Assembly: GCF_016744155.1 (NCBI RefSeq)
Contig: NZ_JADGEW010000013.1
Coordinates: 1-64,000, forward strand
Source: Amphritea sp.
GTDB lineage: Bacteria > Pseudomonadota > Gammaproteobacteria > Pseudomonadales > Balneatricaceae
Reading direction: 5' to 3'
Length of the DNA stretch: 64,000 nt
Part shown: positions 54,441 through 62,735 of the stretch, one piece after another
Position numbering within the stretch: position 1 is the stretch's first letter
Layout of the letters: every line of letters starts with the position of its first letter
Translations under genes and position numbers: made by a program
The notes under the pieces: model-generated
Told to the model about the DNA's origin: nothing
What the model saw: only the letters and a program-made list of their open reading frames with translations
Databases searched by the model: none

Positions 54441-54518
54441 AAAGTTACCTAATTTTTTGCTCAGCACTGCAGGGCGGACAATATTTTCCCGCCAGCTCTT
54501 TCGATCAAACAGCTCAGC

Positions 54519-55508
54519 TTAAAGATCCAGAATCAGTTCAGGAGAGATCGCCCGCGAAACACACAGCATCATGAAGTCGTTATCAGCCCTTTCATCTTCC
54601 GAAAGGATAGAATCACGATGATCAGGCACGCCAGATAGCACACCGGTTTCACAGGAACCACAGATACCATCACCACAGGAAGTGGGGATTTTAATACCCG
54701 CTTCACGCAATACCGTCAGTGCCGATGCACCTTCAGGTATACGGATACGCTGTCCGGTACTGTTAATCACCACATCAAACGCAGCTCCGGAGCTGTCCAC
54801 CGGCCCCGCCGCAAAGCGTTCAATATCCAGACTCCAGCTGTCACTGGACTGCTCTGCATATTGCTGCTCTAGCGTATCCAGAAGTCGTTGAGGACCACAG
54901 GAGTAGACCGATGTATCAGCATCGCAGGTGGCTAATAGCCCTGGCAGATCAATGTAACCATCCTCTTTATCACCGTTGAGGGTGATGCGGGACTGATCAT
55001 AATGCGCCAGTTTTTCCAGACAGGACATGCGACTACGTTCGCGAGACAGATACACAAGACGCCAATCTAACCCGTTGGTTTCAGCTTCTTGAATCATCGG
55101 CAACATAGGTGTGATACCAATACCACCAGCGATGAATAGACATTTTTTGCGGGGTTTAAAAGGAAAATGATTACGCGGTTCAGATACTTTCAGCGTATCG
55201 CCCTGCTGAATCTGGTTATGGATAAACAGCGAGCCACCCCGGCCACCTTCTTCGCGCAAAACCGCCACCTGCCACTGACTAGTATCGTTACGATCGCTGC
55301 ACAACGAGTACTGCCGCAATATGACATTATCCACATCAACATTGCCTGCGGCATCAGTACAGGTTTCAAGCGCCAGTTCAATATGTGCACCGGGTTGCCA
55401 TTGCGGTAATGGTTCACCGTTCACAGCGGCCAGTGTCAGTCCTACCACATCTTCAGTCAGTGGCTGCTTTGCAGTCACTTTTACCAATATTTGATTAGTC
55501 GTTGCCAT
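54519..55508 (-). CDS. Oxygenase reductase: FAD/NAD(P) domains plus C-terminal [2Fe-2S] ferredoxin
   Basis: 329 residues in the order of phthalate-dioxygenase-reductase-type proteins: FAD-binding barrel (RQYSLCSD near 65), NAD(P) domain (FIAGGIGITPMLPMI near 125) and a C-terminal ferredoxin with Cys ligands in PTSCGDGICGSC and MMLCVSRA. It carries electrons from NAD(P)H to the Rieske oxygenase encoded upstream, 137 bp away on the same strand. Together they form a two-component (class IA-type) oxygenase. Confidence 0.92.
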   Translation of the reverse strand: MATTNQILVKVTAKQPLTEDVVGLTLAAVNGEPLPQWQPGAHIELALETCTDAAGNVDVDNVILRQYSLCSDRNDTSQWQVAVLREEGGRGGSLFIHNQIQQGDTLKVSEPRNHFPFKPRKKCLFIAGGIGITPMLPMIQEAETNGLDWRLVYLSRERSRMSCLEKLAHYDQSRITLNGDKEDGYIDLPGLLATCDADTSVYSCGPQRLLDTLEQQYAEQSSDSWSLDIERFAAGPVDSSGAAFDVVINSTGQRIRIPEGASALTVLREAGIKIPTSCGDGICGSCETGVLSGVPDHRDSILSEDERADNDFMMLCVSRAISPELILDL

Positions 55509-55645
55509 GAGATCACCCTTTAAAAGCCCCCATCTTCAGACAACGCCGAAGACAGGAATCCGTCTCAAAGCTGGGTCGGCCTGACTGGCATAGAACAACC
55601 AGACCGCCCATCTTTCTTATTACTGGAATCGAATCAACGACCCGT

Positions 55646-56854
55646 TTATTCGGCCTCAGCCAGCTGAGCATCCGCACGTTTATCTTCGGCCCGGTACATA
55701 TCAACTAACCAGTTCTGCAGACGCTGGATAACCTGCTCTTCAGAGGTCAGACGACCACGGGGGGCATGTTTAGAGTGCATACCTTTCTGCATCGCCTTCC
55801 AGGCAAACAGATCCTCTTCCATTACCTGCCACAGATCGTCATGTTCCTGCTGAAAGTTTTTCTGGAAATCATCACGTGCAAGGGTCGATTCTGGATACAT
55901 CCAGGACACTCCATACCAGGATTCGGTCGCACCTTTAGGCAACCAGATGAAAAACTTCACCTTGTCTGGCATCGCCACCAGAAACATATTCGGGGACACT
56001 GTTATATAAGACAGTTGCTCACGTTCCTGATCGGTCAGGCCGGTCATCGGTGGCTGTAGGATAGAACCGGTATGCGTTGGCGCAGCGTCTTTGTGCGGGC
56101 TGATCAGGTTGTATGCCACCAAACCTTTGTCGACATCATTGTACTTAGCCTTCTCATCGACACTACCTGGTGGCAGCGGATACATCTCACCCCATGAACC
56201 ACCATGCAGAACTGAACAGTGGTAACATTCGTCATTGAAAATCTTCCAGTTCCAGTCGAACGCTTCCATTTTCAACGGCTCAAATGAGCGCAACTCAGAC
56301 AACTTATAATTGCCCAGCTGCTCGCCTAAGTTAGCCAAACGATCGCTCAGTGGAGGCAGGCTTTCATCGTAAGTAATAAAGATAAAGCCTTCCCAGATCT
56401 CGGTACGAATCTTCGGCAGACAGACATCTTTAATATTAAAATCTTCTTCATCCTTATCGGTCAGGCCCGGTGCCGTGACCAGTTCACCGCTAGTGCTGTA
56501 AACCCAGGCATGCAAAGGACAGCGCAGCCGACGGGTATTACCCTGACCTTCAACAATCAACATGCCGCGGTGCTGACATACATTCGAAACGACATTAACT
56601 GAGCCACTACGATCACGGATAACGATCAAAGGGTCTTCACCGACATCAATAGTGTAGTAATCACCCGCTTTAGGAATATCATTCGCACGGCCAACACAAA
56701 ACCACTCATGACCCCATACAGCATTCAGTTCGAACTTATAAAAATCTTCACCCGTAAAACATTCTGGTGGTAATGAATAAACTGGACCACCGTCACTATA
56801 ACTAGCATCAAATTCCGAAATAGAGATTGGGCTTTTTATTATTTTTTTAGTCAT
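55646..56854 (-). CDS. Rieske non-heme iron oxygenase, large (alpha) subunit
   Basis: 402 residues. Rieske [2Fe-2S] ligands Cys93-x-His95 (NVCQHRG) and Cys112-x2-His115 (CPLHAW), then the catalytic domain with non-heme Fe ligands His212 and His217 in NDECYHCSVLHGG, and the bridging Asp/Glu208-209; the third ligand is probably in HDDLWQVMEED. The ECYHC style recalls the quaternary-ammonium oxygenases (GbcA, CntA, stachydrine demethylase) more than aromatic-ring dioxygenases, and no beta-subunit gene is present. So demethylation or hydroxylation of a small N-containing compound is plausible. It diverges from the glyoxalase-like gene. Confidence 0.93.
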   Translation of the reverse strand: MTKKIIKSPISISEFDASYSDGGPVYSLPPECFTGEDFYKFELNAVWGHEWFCVGRANDIPKAGDYYTIDVGEDPLIVIRDRSGSVNVVSNVCQHRGMLIVEGQGNTRRLRCPLHAWVYSTSGELVTAPGLTDKDEEDFNIKDVCLPKIRTEIWEGFIFITYDESLPPLSDRLANLGEQLGNYKLSELRSFEPLKMEAFDWNWKIFNDECYHCSVLHGGSWGEMYPLPPGSVDEKAKYNDVDKGLVAYNLISPHKDAAPTHTGSILQPPMTGLTDQEREQLSYITVSPNMFLVAMPDKVKFFIWLPKGATESWYGVSWMYPESTLARDDFQKNFQQEHDDLWQVMEEDLFAWKAMQKGMHSKHAPRGRLTSEEQVIQRLQNWLVDMYRAEDKRADAQLAEAE

Positions 56855-56994
56855 CTCAGCAAGACTCCCGTCGCGATTATTAATATATTAATTGATTAAA
56901 AATATTACTTATCAGCTAAAAACTAACTCAGTAAAACTTTAAATCCAGAAACTTAATAGTCTCAAAAAAACAGCACTTTAAGAACAAAGTATAT

Positions 56995-57050
56995 TTCAAA
57001 GATCTATGAGCCAAGCTCAAAGAAGAGCCTATCTTAATTGGATCTTTGAA
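56995..57050. promoter_or_regulatory. Inverted repeat in the Rieske/glyoxalase divergent region
   Basis: TTCAAAGATC (56995-57004) and GATCTTTGAA (57041-57050) are perfect 10-bp arms 36 bp apart in the 343-bp region between the two divergent genes. A small hairpin (GAGC-CAA-GCTC) lies between them. The arrangement suits a dimeric or looped operator. No ORF in the gap. Confidence 0.5.
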
Positions 57051-57197
57051 TTTCACTCACACCACCAAAGATACACTGCTATTACGGGGCCTTAAAGCAA
57101 GTATAATTCAATGATAGTTGAGCACAGCTAAGGGTAAAATCATGCATTTATCTTGTAAAATTCTCATCATTAACAATCGATTTAAACGAGCACAATA

Positions 57198-57608
57198 ATG
57201 TCTGAAAAAATTAAATTTAATCTTGACCACACGATGATAAGAGTTGCTGACCTTGAAAAATCTTTAGATTTTTACATTCGCATAATGGGCATGAAAATAT
57301 TAAGAAAAAACGAATACCCTGATGGAAGGTTTACTAATGTTTTTATTGGATACGGCCCTGAAAATAAAACCACAACAATCGAGATAACAAATAACTGGGA
57401 TATAAAAACACCTTACGATAAAGGTGAAGCTTATGGCCATATTGCATTCAATGTTGAAGATGTATTAGCAGCGATGAAATATCTGGAAGCTGAAGGCGTA
57501 ATTATAAAAAGCCCAGCTAAATCGATGAATCACGGCACCCGGATGCTAGGTTTTGTATTCGATCCAGACGGTTACATTATTGAGCTGAACGAACCATTGA
57601 ACAGCTAG
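57198..57608 (+). CDS. Glyoxalase-I-like VOC enzyme
   Basis: 136 residues resembling lactoylglutathione lyase (GloA): LDHTMIRVADLEKSLDFY opens the first betaalphabetabetabeta module, with metal ligands His11, Glu62, His81 (GEAYGHIAF) and Glu129 (GYIIELNEP). GloA isomerises glutathione hemithioacetals of methylglyoxal-type aldehydes. It is richer in A and T than its neighbours. A shared bidirectional terminator separates it from uspA. As the Rieske gene's divergent partner it may detoxify an aldehyde product of the pathway, which is inference. Confidence 0.85.
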   Translation: MSEKIKFNLDHTMIRVADLEKSLDFYIRIMGMKILRKNEYPDGRFTNVFIGYGPENKTTTIEITNNWDIKTPYDKGEAYGHIAFNVEDVLAAMKYLEAEGVIIKSPAKSMNHGTRMLGFVFDPDGYIIELNEPLNS

Positions 57609-57634
57609 CCTAGCCAAAACGACAAGACAGATAC

Positions 57635-57663
57635 AAAAAAAGCCGGCAAAAGCCGGCTTTTTT
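57635..57663. terminator. Bidirectional intrinsic terminator
   Basis: GCCGGC-AAAA-GCCGGC with an A-run before and T6 after (57642-57663), between the convergent glyoxalase-like and uspA genes. It works in either direction. Confidence 0.9.
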
Positions 57664-57692
57664 AATACTCAGTTGATGTTGAACAACCTGAA

Positions 57693-58199
57693 TTAACGGT
57701 TGTAATCTTTGCCTGTTGGAACGACCAAGACTGGCACTTTTGCTCTCTTAATCACTTGCTGAGTGGTATGGCTCTGACTATGTAAGCCCAGTTTATTTTC
57801 AGTACCCATAACAATCAGATCAACCTGCTCCTGTTTCGCCGTAGCCAGAATAGCTTCATCATGATTGCCTTCAACCACTTTCGGCGTGACTTTCATTTTG
57901 ATCGTTATATCCAGATTCTCTAGCTCTTCATCAAAGAACTTTTGAACCCGTTCTTCCATCTGCCCCATCACCTTTGAGATCCCTTCATCATGCACCTTTT
58001 TCACCAGATCTTGAGGCAGATACTGACGAATCAGCGCTTCACCCAGCTCGCCCACCGGGTTGATCACGTGCAACATTACCAATTCAGCCTGGTTTTGCTG
58101 CGCCAATTGAATGGCATGACGATAAACAGAACGGGTATAAGGCCCCAACGAAGTCGTATACAAAATTTTATTAATTTGCGGCAAGCTCATTGTTTTCAT
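57693..58199 (-). CDS. UspA-family protein of the TRAP operon (TeaD-like)
   Basis: 168 residues with a universal-stress-protein fold: ILYTTSLGPYTRSVYRHAIQLAQ, AELVMLHVINP, VDLIVMGTENKLGLHSQSH and VPVLVVP. The canonical ATP motif G-x2-G-x9-G(S/T) is only partly met (GTENKLGLHSQSHTTQ), so nucleotide binding is uncertain. It lies 3 bp after dctM, as TeaD follows TeaC in the ectoine TRAP operon of Halomonas, where it modulates transport. A regulatory role on this transporter is inferred. Confidence 0.87.
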   Translation of the reverse strand: MKTMSLPQINKILYTTSLGPYTRSVYRHAIQLAQQNQAELVMLHVINPVGELGEALIRQYLPQDLVKKVHDEGISKVMGQMEERVQKFFDEELENLDITIKMKVTPKVVEGNHDEAILATAKQEQVDLIVMGTENKLGLHSQSHTTQQVIKRAKVPVLVVPTGKDYNR

Positions 58200-58202
58200 T
58201 CC

Positions 58203-59507
58203 TTACATCATATTCGGCAGGAACAATACGACCTGCGGGAAAAAGCTGACAATCACTACTGCCAAACACATCAGTAAGAAAAACGGGAATGCCGCCTTTA
58301 CTACTTTACCAATCGACTGACCGGTCAGACCCTGCAAAATAAACAAGTTAAAACCAACCGGTGGAGTCATCTGTGCCAACTCAACCATCAGTACCAGAAA
58401 TACCCCATACCAGATCGGATCAAATCCGGCCTGTAAAATCAGCGGCAGTGTAATTGGCAGGCTCATTACAATGATAGAAATACCATCGAGGAAGAAACCC
58501 AACAAAATGTAAAACAGAGCCAGAATCCCTAGTAACGCATAAGGGGACAAGGCCAGGCTCTCTATCATTTTCACCAGCTCAACTGGAATATGCAGATAGC
58601 CGATAGCCGTCGACAAAAACGCGGCTGAGATCAGAATTGAACACACCATGCAGGAGGTTTTTACCGCCCCCATTGCCGCTTCAATAACGATGTCCCAGGA
58701 GAAGCTACCCATACAGATAACCAGCACAAAGGTTGCTGCCACACCGACCGCTGCGGCTTCCGATGGCGTTGCGATACCGCTATAAATACCACCCAGTACC
58801 AGAAAAATAAGGGTAATTATCGGTATCAGATCTTTTAGACCACTCAGCAGCCGTCTCAGCGTCAGCTTTTCTTCCGAACGGGGCGCTAACTCAGGGTTAA
58901 TCGTGCAACGAACGATAATGTAAGAGGAATACAAAAAAGCGACTAGCAGACCCGGCATAATACCTGCTGCAAAAAGCTTCGCTATCGAAACTTCGGCCAA
59001 CACACCGTAGATAATCATCACTATTGACGGTGGAATCAGCAGTCCTAAACTACCGGCACCCGCCAGCGAACCTACCGCCAGTGAATTGTCATAACCACGC
59101 TCAGCAAGTGCTGTTGTCGTGATTTTACCCACCGTAGCTGTCGTCGCAGAAGTAGAACCACTCACCGCGGCAAATAGGGTACAACCCAACACATTAGTAT
59201 GTAGTAACCGACCCGGCATCCACTGCACAAACGGTGAAAGGCCACGGAACAACCGGTCAGAAATATCAGTACGGAAGATAATTTCTCCCATCCAGATAAA
59301 GAGGGGAATGGCGGACAACTCCCAGGCACTGGAACTGCGCCAGATGACAGACCGGGCAATATAACCCACCCGATCAAGTGGAAAATCAGCGATCAGGGTC
59401 AAACTTGTTATTGCGACCAAAAACAGGCCAACAAACACCCAAACCCCAACACCAAGAAACAGTATGATAAGGGCAAGCATGATGCCCATTGTCATTAAAA
59501 CGTCCAT
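58203..59507 (-). CDS. dctM: TRAP transporter large permease subunit (DctM family)
   Basis: 434 residues with about twelve membrane segments; SGSTSATTATVGKITT, AGSLGLLIPPSIVMIIYG and LVLMVELAQMTPPVGFNLFILQG are DctM signatures. Part of the dctP-dctQ-dctM-uspA operon. The transported compound is unknown, but transport and oxygenation genes lie next to each other. Not closely similar to the dctM at 18714. Confidence 0.92.
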   Translation of the reverse strand: MDVLMTMGIMLALIILFLGVGVWVFVGLFLVAITSLTLIADFPLDRVGYIARSVIWRSSSAWELSAIPLFIWMGEIIFRTDISDRLFRGLSPFVQWMPGRLLHTNVLGCTLFAAVSGSTSATTATVGKITTTALAERGYDNSLAVGSLAGAGSLGLLIPPSIVMIIYGVLAEVSIAKLFAAGIMPGLLVAFLYSSYIIVRCTINPELAPRSEEKLTLRRLLSGLKDLIPIITLIFLVLGGIYSGIATPSEAAAVGVAATFVLVICMGSFSWDIVIEAAMGAVKTSCMVCSILISAAFLSTAIGYLHIPVELVKMIESLALSPYALLGILALFYILLGFFLDGISIIVMSLPITLPLILQAGFDPIWYGVFLVLMVELAQMTPPVGFNLFILQGLTGQSIGKVVKAAFPFFLLMCLAVVIVSFFPQVVLFLPNMM

Positions 59508-59546
59508 AGCAGACTCTCTTATAATTGTTATAGTTGCGACAGTAGG

Positions 59547-60086
59547 TCAGTCTTGCTCACTGAGCAGTCGCTGGCCTGAAACAACCCGCACAACGTAGGC
59601 GAGCATCTGAATAATAAAGATCGCCAGCCCCAGTAAAACAAAGGCTTCTGGAATCCACAGAGGTACCGCAGCGATAGTCTCGCTGGTTGAACCCCGCTCA
59701 ATATTTCGGACAACACTCTTCCAAAAATACAGGGCGATATACGAAGTCAGTACCAGAGCGGCACTCACACAAAGGATCTCGATAATTTGACGACCAAGCC
59801 TACTGCGAACCCGGGTCAGCAGAATATTCACTCGGATTAGAGTATTGGTTTCAAAGGTATAGCCCAACGCCATAAAGGTCATTGCCGCAACACCGTAGCC
59901 AACAAATTCATCCAGAACAAAAGTTGAAGTACTGAAAAAAGCCCGCAACGATATCTCTAAAATTACGTGCAGAGTCATACCGGCCATCAGCATTACCGCC
60001 AGCACTGCCCCAGCTTTAGCTAAAAATGAAGCGAAGCGGATAAACAGCGCAGCTAACAACTGCAAAACATTTGAATCGGTTCTCAT
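59547..60086 (-). CDS. dctQ: TRAP transporter small permease subunit (DctQ family)
   Basis: About 179 residues with four membrane segments and the family pattern LEISLRAFFSTSTFVLDEF and GYTFETNTLIRVNIL. I start at ATG 60086, the beginning of homology; the frame is open to 60170 and the extension is not membrane-like. It is separated from dctP by a terminator-like hairpin. Confidence 0.88.
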   Translation of the reverse strand: MRTDSNVLQLLAALFIRFASFLAKAGAVLAVMLMAGMTLHVILEISLRAFFSTSTFVLDEFVGYGVAAMTFMALGYTFETNTLIRVNILLTRVRSRLGRQIIEILCVSAALVLTSYIALYFWKSVVRNIERGSTSETIAAVPLWIPEAFVLLGLAIFIIQMLAYVVRVVSGQRLLSEQD

Positions 60087-60184
60087 AGCCACACCCGTCT
60101 TAACGTTTGTTATTGTTATGACCGAAGCGGATGACCAGGCACAATAAGCCCGTACCACATCGGCAAGCACAGAACAGTTCAGAT

Positions 60185-60216
60185 TAAAAAAGCAGACCGG
60201 GCGATTCCCGGCCTGC
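60185..60216 (-). terminator. Terminator-like hairpin between dctP and dctQ
   Basis: On the minus strand GCAGGCCGGG pairs with CCCGGTCTGC (one G-U pair) around a 5-nt loop and is followed by six T residues, 23 bp after the dctP stop. Inside the operon it should reduce dctQM expression relative to dctP. Confidence 0.82.
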
Positions 60217-60238
60217 GTAGTGAAACAGACAAACAGAC

Positions 60239-61255
60239 TTAGTTAGAAGCAACCTTCTTGGCTACCGCAGCACGATACTGAGACAGTAATTCTTCACCTT
60301 TAGGACCCATCTTCTTCACCCATTCCTGAATCACAGGCTGAGCCGCAGACTGCAGCTCTGAACGGAAGTTAGTAGGCACATCTTCAACAATAGTCAGACC
60401 CTTTTCACGGCCAGCGGCATAAGCTTCCTGAACCACGTTGCTGGTGTTATTCCAGACATGTGCTTCGGTCTCAGTCGCCGCGGCAGTCACTGCTTGCTGC
60501 AACTCAGGAGAAAGGCCATTCCAAGTATCCAGGTTCATAGTTATCAGGTTAATAGTGCTGTCGTAGTTAAGCGCAGTGAAATGCGATACATAGTCATTAA
60601 AACTACCGCTCAGACCGGCTTCGATTGAAGTCAGTACACCATCGATACCGCCAGTACTCAGCTGCGGTACGATATCCGCCCAGCTCAGCTGAATCGGTGA
60701 AGAACCAGCATTACGAAACACCTTAGTACCGTTAGCGTCATAGGTGCGCATTTTCAGGTTATTGACCGCTTCGTTATTAGTCAGTGCTTCCTTACCCCAC
60801 AAACCACTTGAAGGCCATGGAGATGCGTACAACAATTTCTGATTATACTTAGCCAGTACACGCTGATACTCAGGTTTAGCCACATCGTACAATGTTTTAG
60901 CTTCCTCAGTATTCGAGCTCAGGAAAGGCAAAGAAGACAGTAGGAAGATTGGATCAACACCCCCTAGTGGCGGAATAAAGGTATTCGCCAACACAACAGC
61001 GCCGTCGCCTACCGCATCCAGCTGGTCTTTAGATTTCAGACCCAGAGCACCACCAAAGTGATGCGCAATTTCAATTTCACCCTTAGATGTCTTCTTCAGC
61101 TGAACACCAAAGTATTTGTCACCCTCACCCTGCACTGAAGTTGAAGGATATTCGTTAGGCATATCCCAGATCACTGTTCCAGCGCTGGCTGGCAATGCCA
61201 AGGCAACCGATAAAACTGCAGACAGACCCAATGTAGTAGTTATTTTTTTAATCAT
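60239..61255 (-). CDS. dctP: TRAP transporter solute-binding protein (DctP family)
   Basis: 338 residues with a Sec signal peptide (cleavage after PASA) and a mature start GTVIWDMPNEYP. LKMRTYDANGTKVF near residue 165 carries the family Arg that normally binds the ligand carboxylate. It captures a carboxylate-containing solute for DctQM. First gene of the operon, with a long 465-bp upstream region before the right-hand LysR gene. That region contains a perfect palindrome but no other gene. Confidence 0.92.
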   Translation of the reverse strand: MIKKITTTLGLSAVLSVALALPASAGTVIWDMPNEYPSTSVQGEGDKYFGVQLKKTSKGEIEIAHHFGGALGLKSKDQLDAVGDGAVVLANTFIPPLGGVDPIFLLSSLPFLSSNTEEAKTLYDVAKPEYQRVLAKYNQKLLYASPWPSSGLWGKEALTNNEAVNNLKMRTYDANGTKVFRNAGSSPIQLSWADIVPQLSTGGIDGVLTSIEAGLSGSFNDYVSHFTALNYDSTINLITMNLDTWNGLSPELQQAVTAAATETEAHVWNNTSNVVQEAYAAGREKGLTIVEDVPTNFRSELQSAAQPVIQEWVKKMGPKGEELLSQYRAAVAKKVASN

Positions 61256-61581
61256 TGTCGTATCCCAAATTGTCGAACCACTTACAGCAGCTCAAATATT
61301 ATTATTATTGACAGGGCATTTGAGGATCAGCAGTAGAACTGCTTTAGACTAATCCACAAAACTCTTCTTCAACAAAGAACTTCCAGATACCGGCGAGGTA
61401 GTTATTTTCTTCATCTGTAAAGTTGAAGTGATCTGACCTTTTCAGCCGATTCCTTAGATCCAGATCAATAATGTCACAATTTTTTCGCCTGACCATGAAG
61501 GGGTACTCAAGGAACTGTGAGCTGGATTCATACCAAGTAAAATAAACTCATAGCCATAAATAAAAAAACGTTGAGAGCTCC

Positions 61582-61597
61582 CTTGATATATATCAAG
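61582..61597. promoter_or_regulatory. Perfect palindrome upstream of dctP
   Basis: CTTGATATATATCAAG is a perfect 16-bp palindrome in the 61256-61721 gap, 326 bp before the dctP start and 124 bp beyond the LysR stop. It is a candidate operator. The rest of the gap shows no gene. Confidence 0.4.
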
Positions 61598-61721
61598 ACG
61601 TTGTTTTCATTATAAAAACGGACACACCAGCACTTATGAGAGGAGTAAAAAGGGAGACATAGCGGCGTTAAAACAGGCTAAAACAACCGCTAATTTGTGA
61701 CTTCAATGAATAAAATTGACC

Positions 61722-62615
61722 CTACTGTGAGAAAGACTTGTCATCGGTTTGCTGCAAAATCCAGTTAACAAAGGTTTCCATATTACGGGTCAACTGCATT
61801 TTTTTAGGGTACACCAGGTAATAGGAGTAGGTATCCAGACAGATATCAAACAACTGCACCAATCGGCCTTCTTCCAGATCCCGCTTAAGCAAGGTTGGAC
61901 AACCTAACATGATCCCCTGACCATTGATGATGGATTGCACCCGGACATTCGTATCGTCGATAATCAGATTGGCCTTACAACTAACATTACCCGCACCGGA
62001 CTTCTCCAGCCAGGCATCCCAGGCGGAACGATCCTCATCATGAATCAAGGTATAATCACAGAGATCAGCAGGCGTTTTGGGCCGCCCCTGTTGTTCTATA
62101 AGACTGGCGCTGCAGATAGGCGTCAGATCCCCCGGCAGTAAAAACTTGGCCTCCATATCCGGCCAGTCCCCTTTGCCCCAGACAATACCCAGATCGACAT
62201 TATCCGTCATGAAGTCCGGTACTTTAATGGTATGAGTCAGGTCGATCTCAATTTTTGGGTTAAGCCCCCAGAAATTATTCAATCGCGGGGCCAGCCAGGC
62301 ACTCGACAGAAAAGGCCGTAAGGCGATATTGAGCGACTCCCGCCCCCGGTTATGCAGGGTGTCTTGAAGCGCCCTGGCGATCTGATCAAAAGGCCCTTCC
62401 AACGCGGCATGCAGATGCGCACCATCGATAGTAAGAGTCAATGTACGGTTTTGGCGAATAAACAGCTTAAAACCAAGATAATCTTCCAGCACCCGAATCT
62501 GATGACTCACCGCCGAAGGAGAAACCAGCAGATCCTCGGAGGCTTTAGTAAAGTTAAGGTAATGCCCTGCGACTACAAACGTTTTTAACGCATTCAACAA
62601 AGGTAGGTGAAGCAT
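61722..62615 (-). CDS. LysR-family regulator (GcvA-like), right bracket of the Rieske locus
   Basis: 297 residues with the same build as the LysR at 49410: FTKASEDLLVSPSAVSHQI and KGDWPDMEAKFLLPGDLTPIC. The pair closely resemble each other in the HTH (about 41 of 58 residues identical), so they may bind similar operators. It lies upstream of the TRAP operon on the same strand, its likely target. Confidence 0.9.
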   Translation of the reverse strand: MLHLPLLNALKTFVVAGHYLNFTKASEDLLVSPSAVSHQIRVLEDYLGFKLFIRQNRTLTLTIDGAHLHAALEGPFDQIARALQDTLHNRGRESLNIALRPFLSSAWLAPRLNNFWGLNPKIEIDLTHTIKVPDFMTDNVDLGIVWGKGDWPDMEAKFLLPGDLTPICSASLIEQQGRPKTPADLCDYTLIHDEDRSAWDAWLEKSGAGNVSCKANLIIDDTNVRVQSIINGQGIMLGCPTLLKRDLEEGRLVQLFDICLDTYSYYLVYPKKMQLTRNMETFVNWILQQTDDKSFSQ

Positions 62616-62735
62616 GGTTCAGATCTCGTTTTGGCTTCAGTATCAAATAAATTAAAGCAGTGATATCAGTTAATCACATCACTAAGTTATTAAATATAAA
62701 AACTATTGTTCGTAAACGAAAAGTTACATTGGGTC

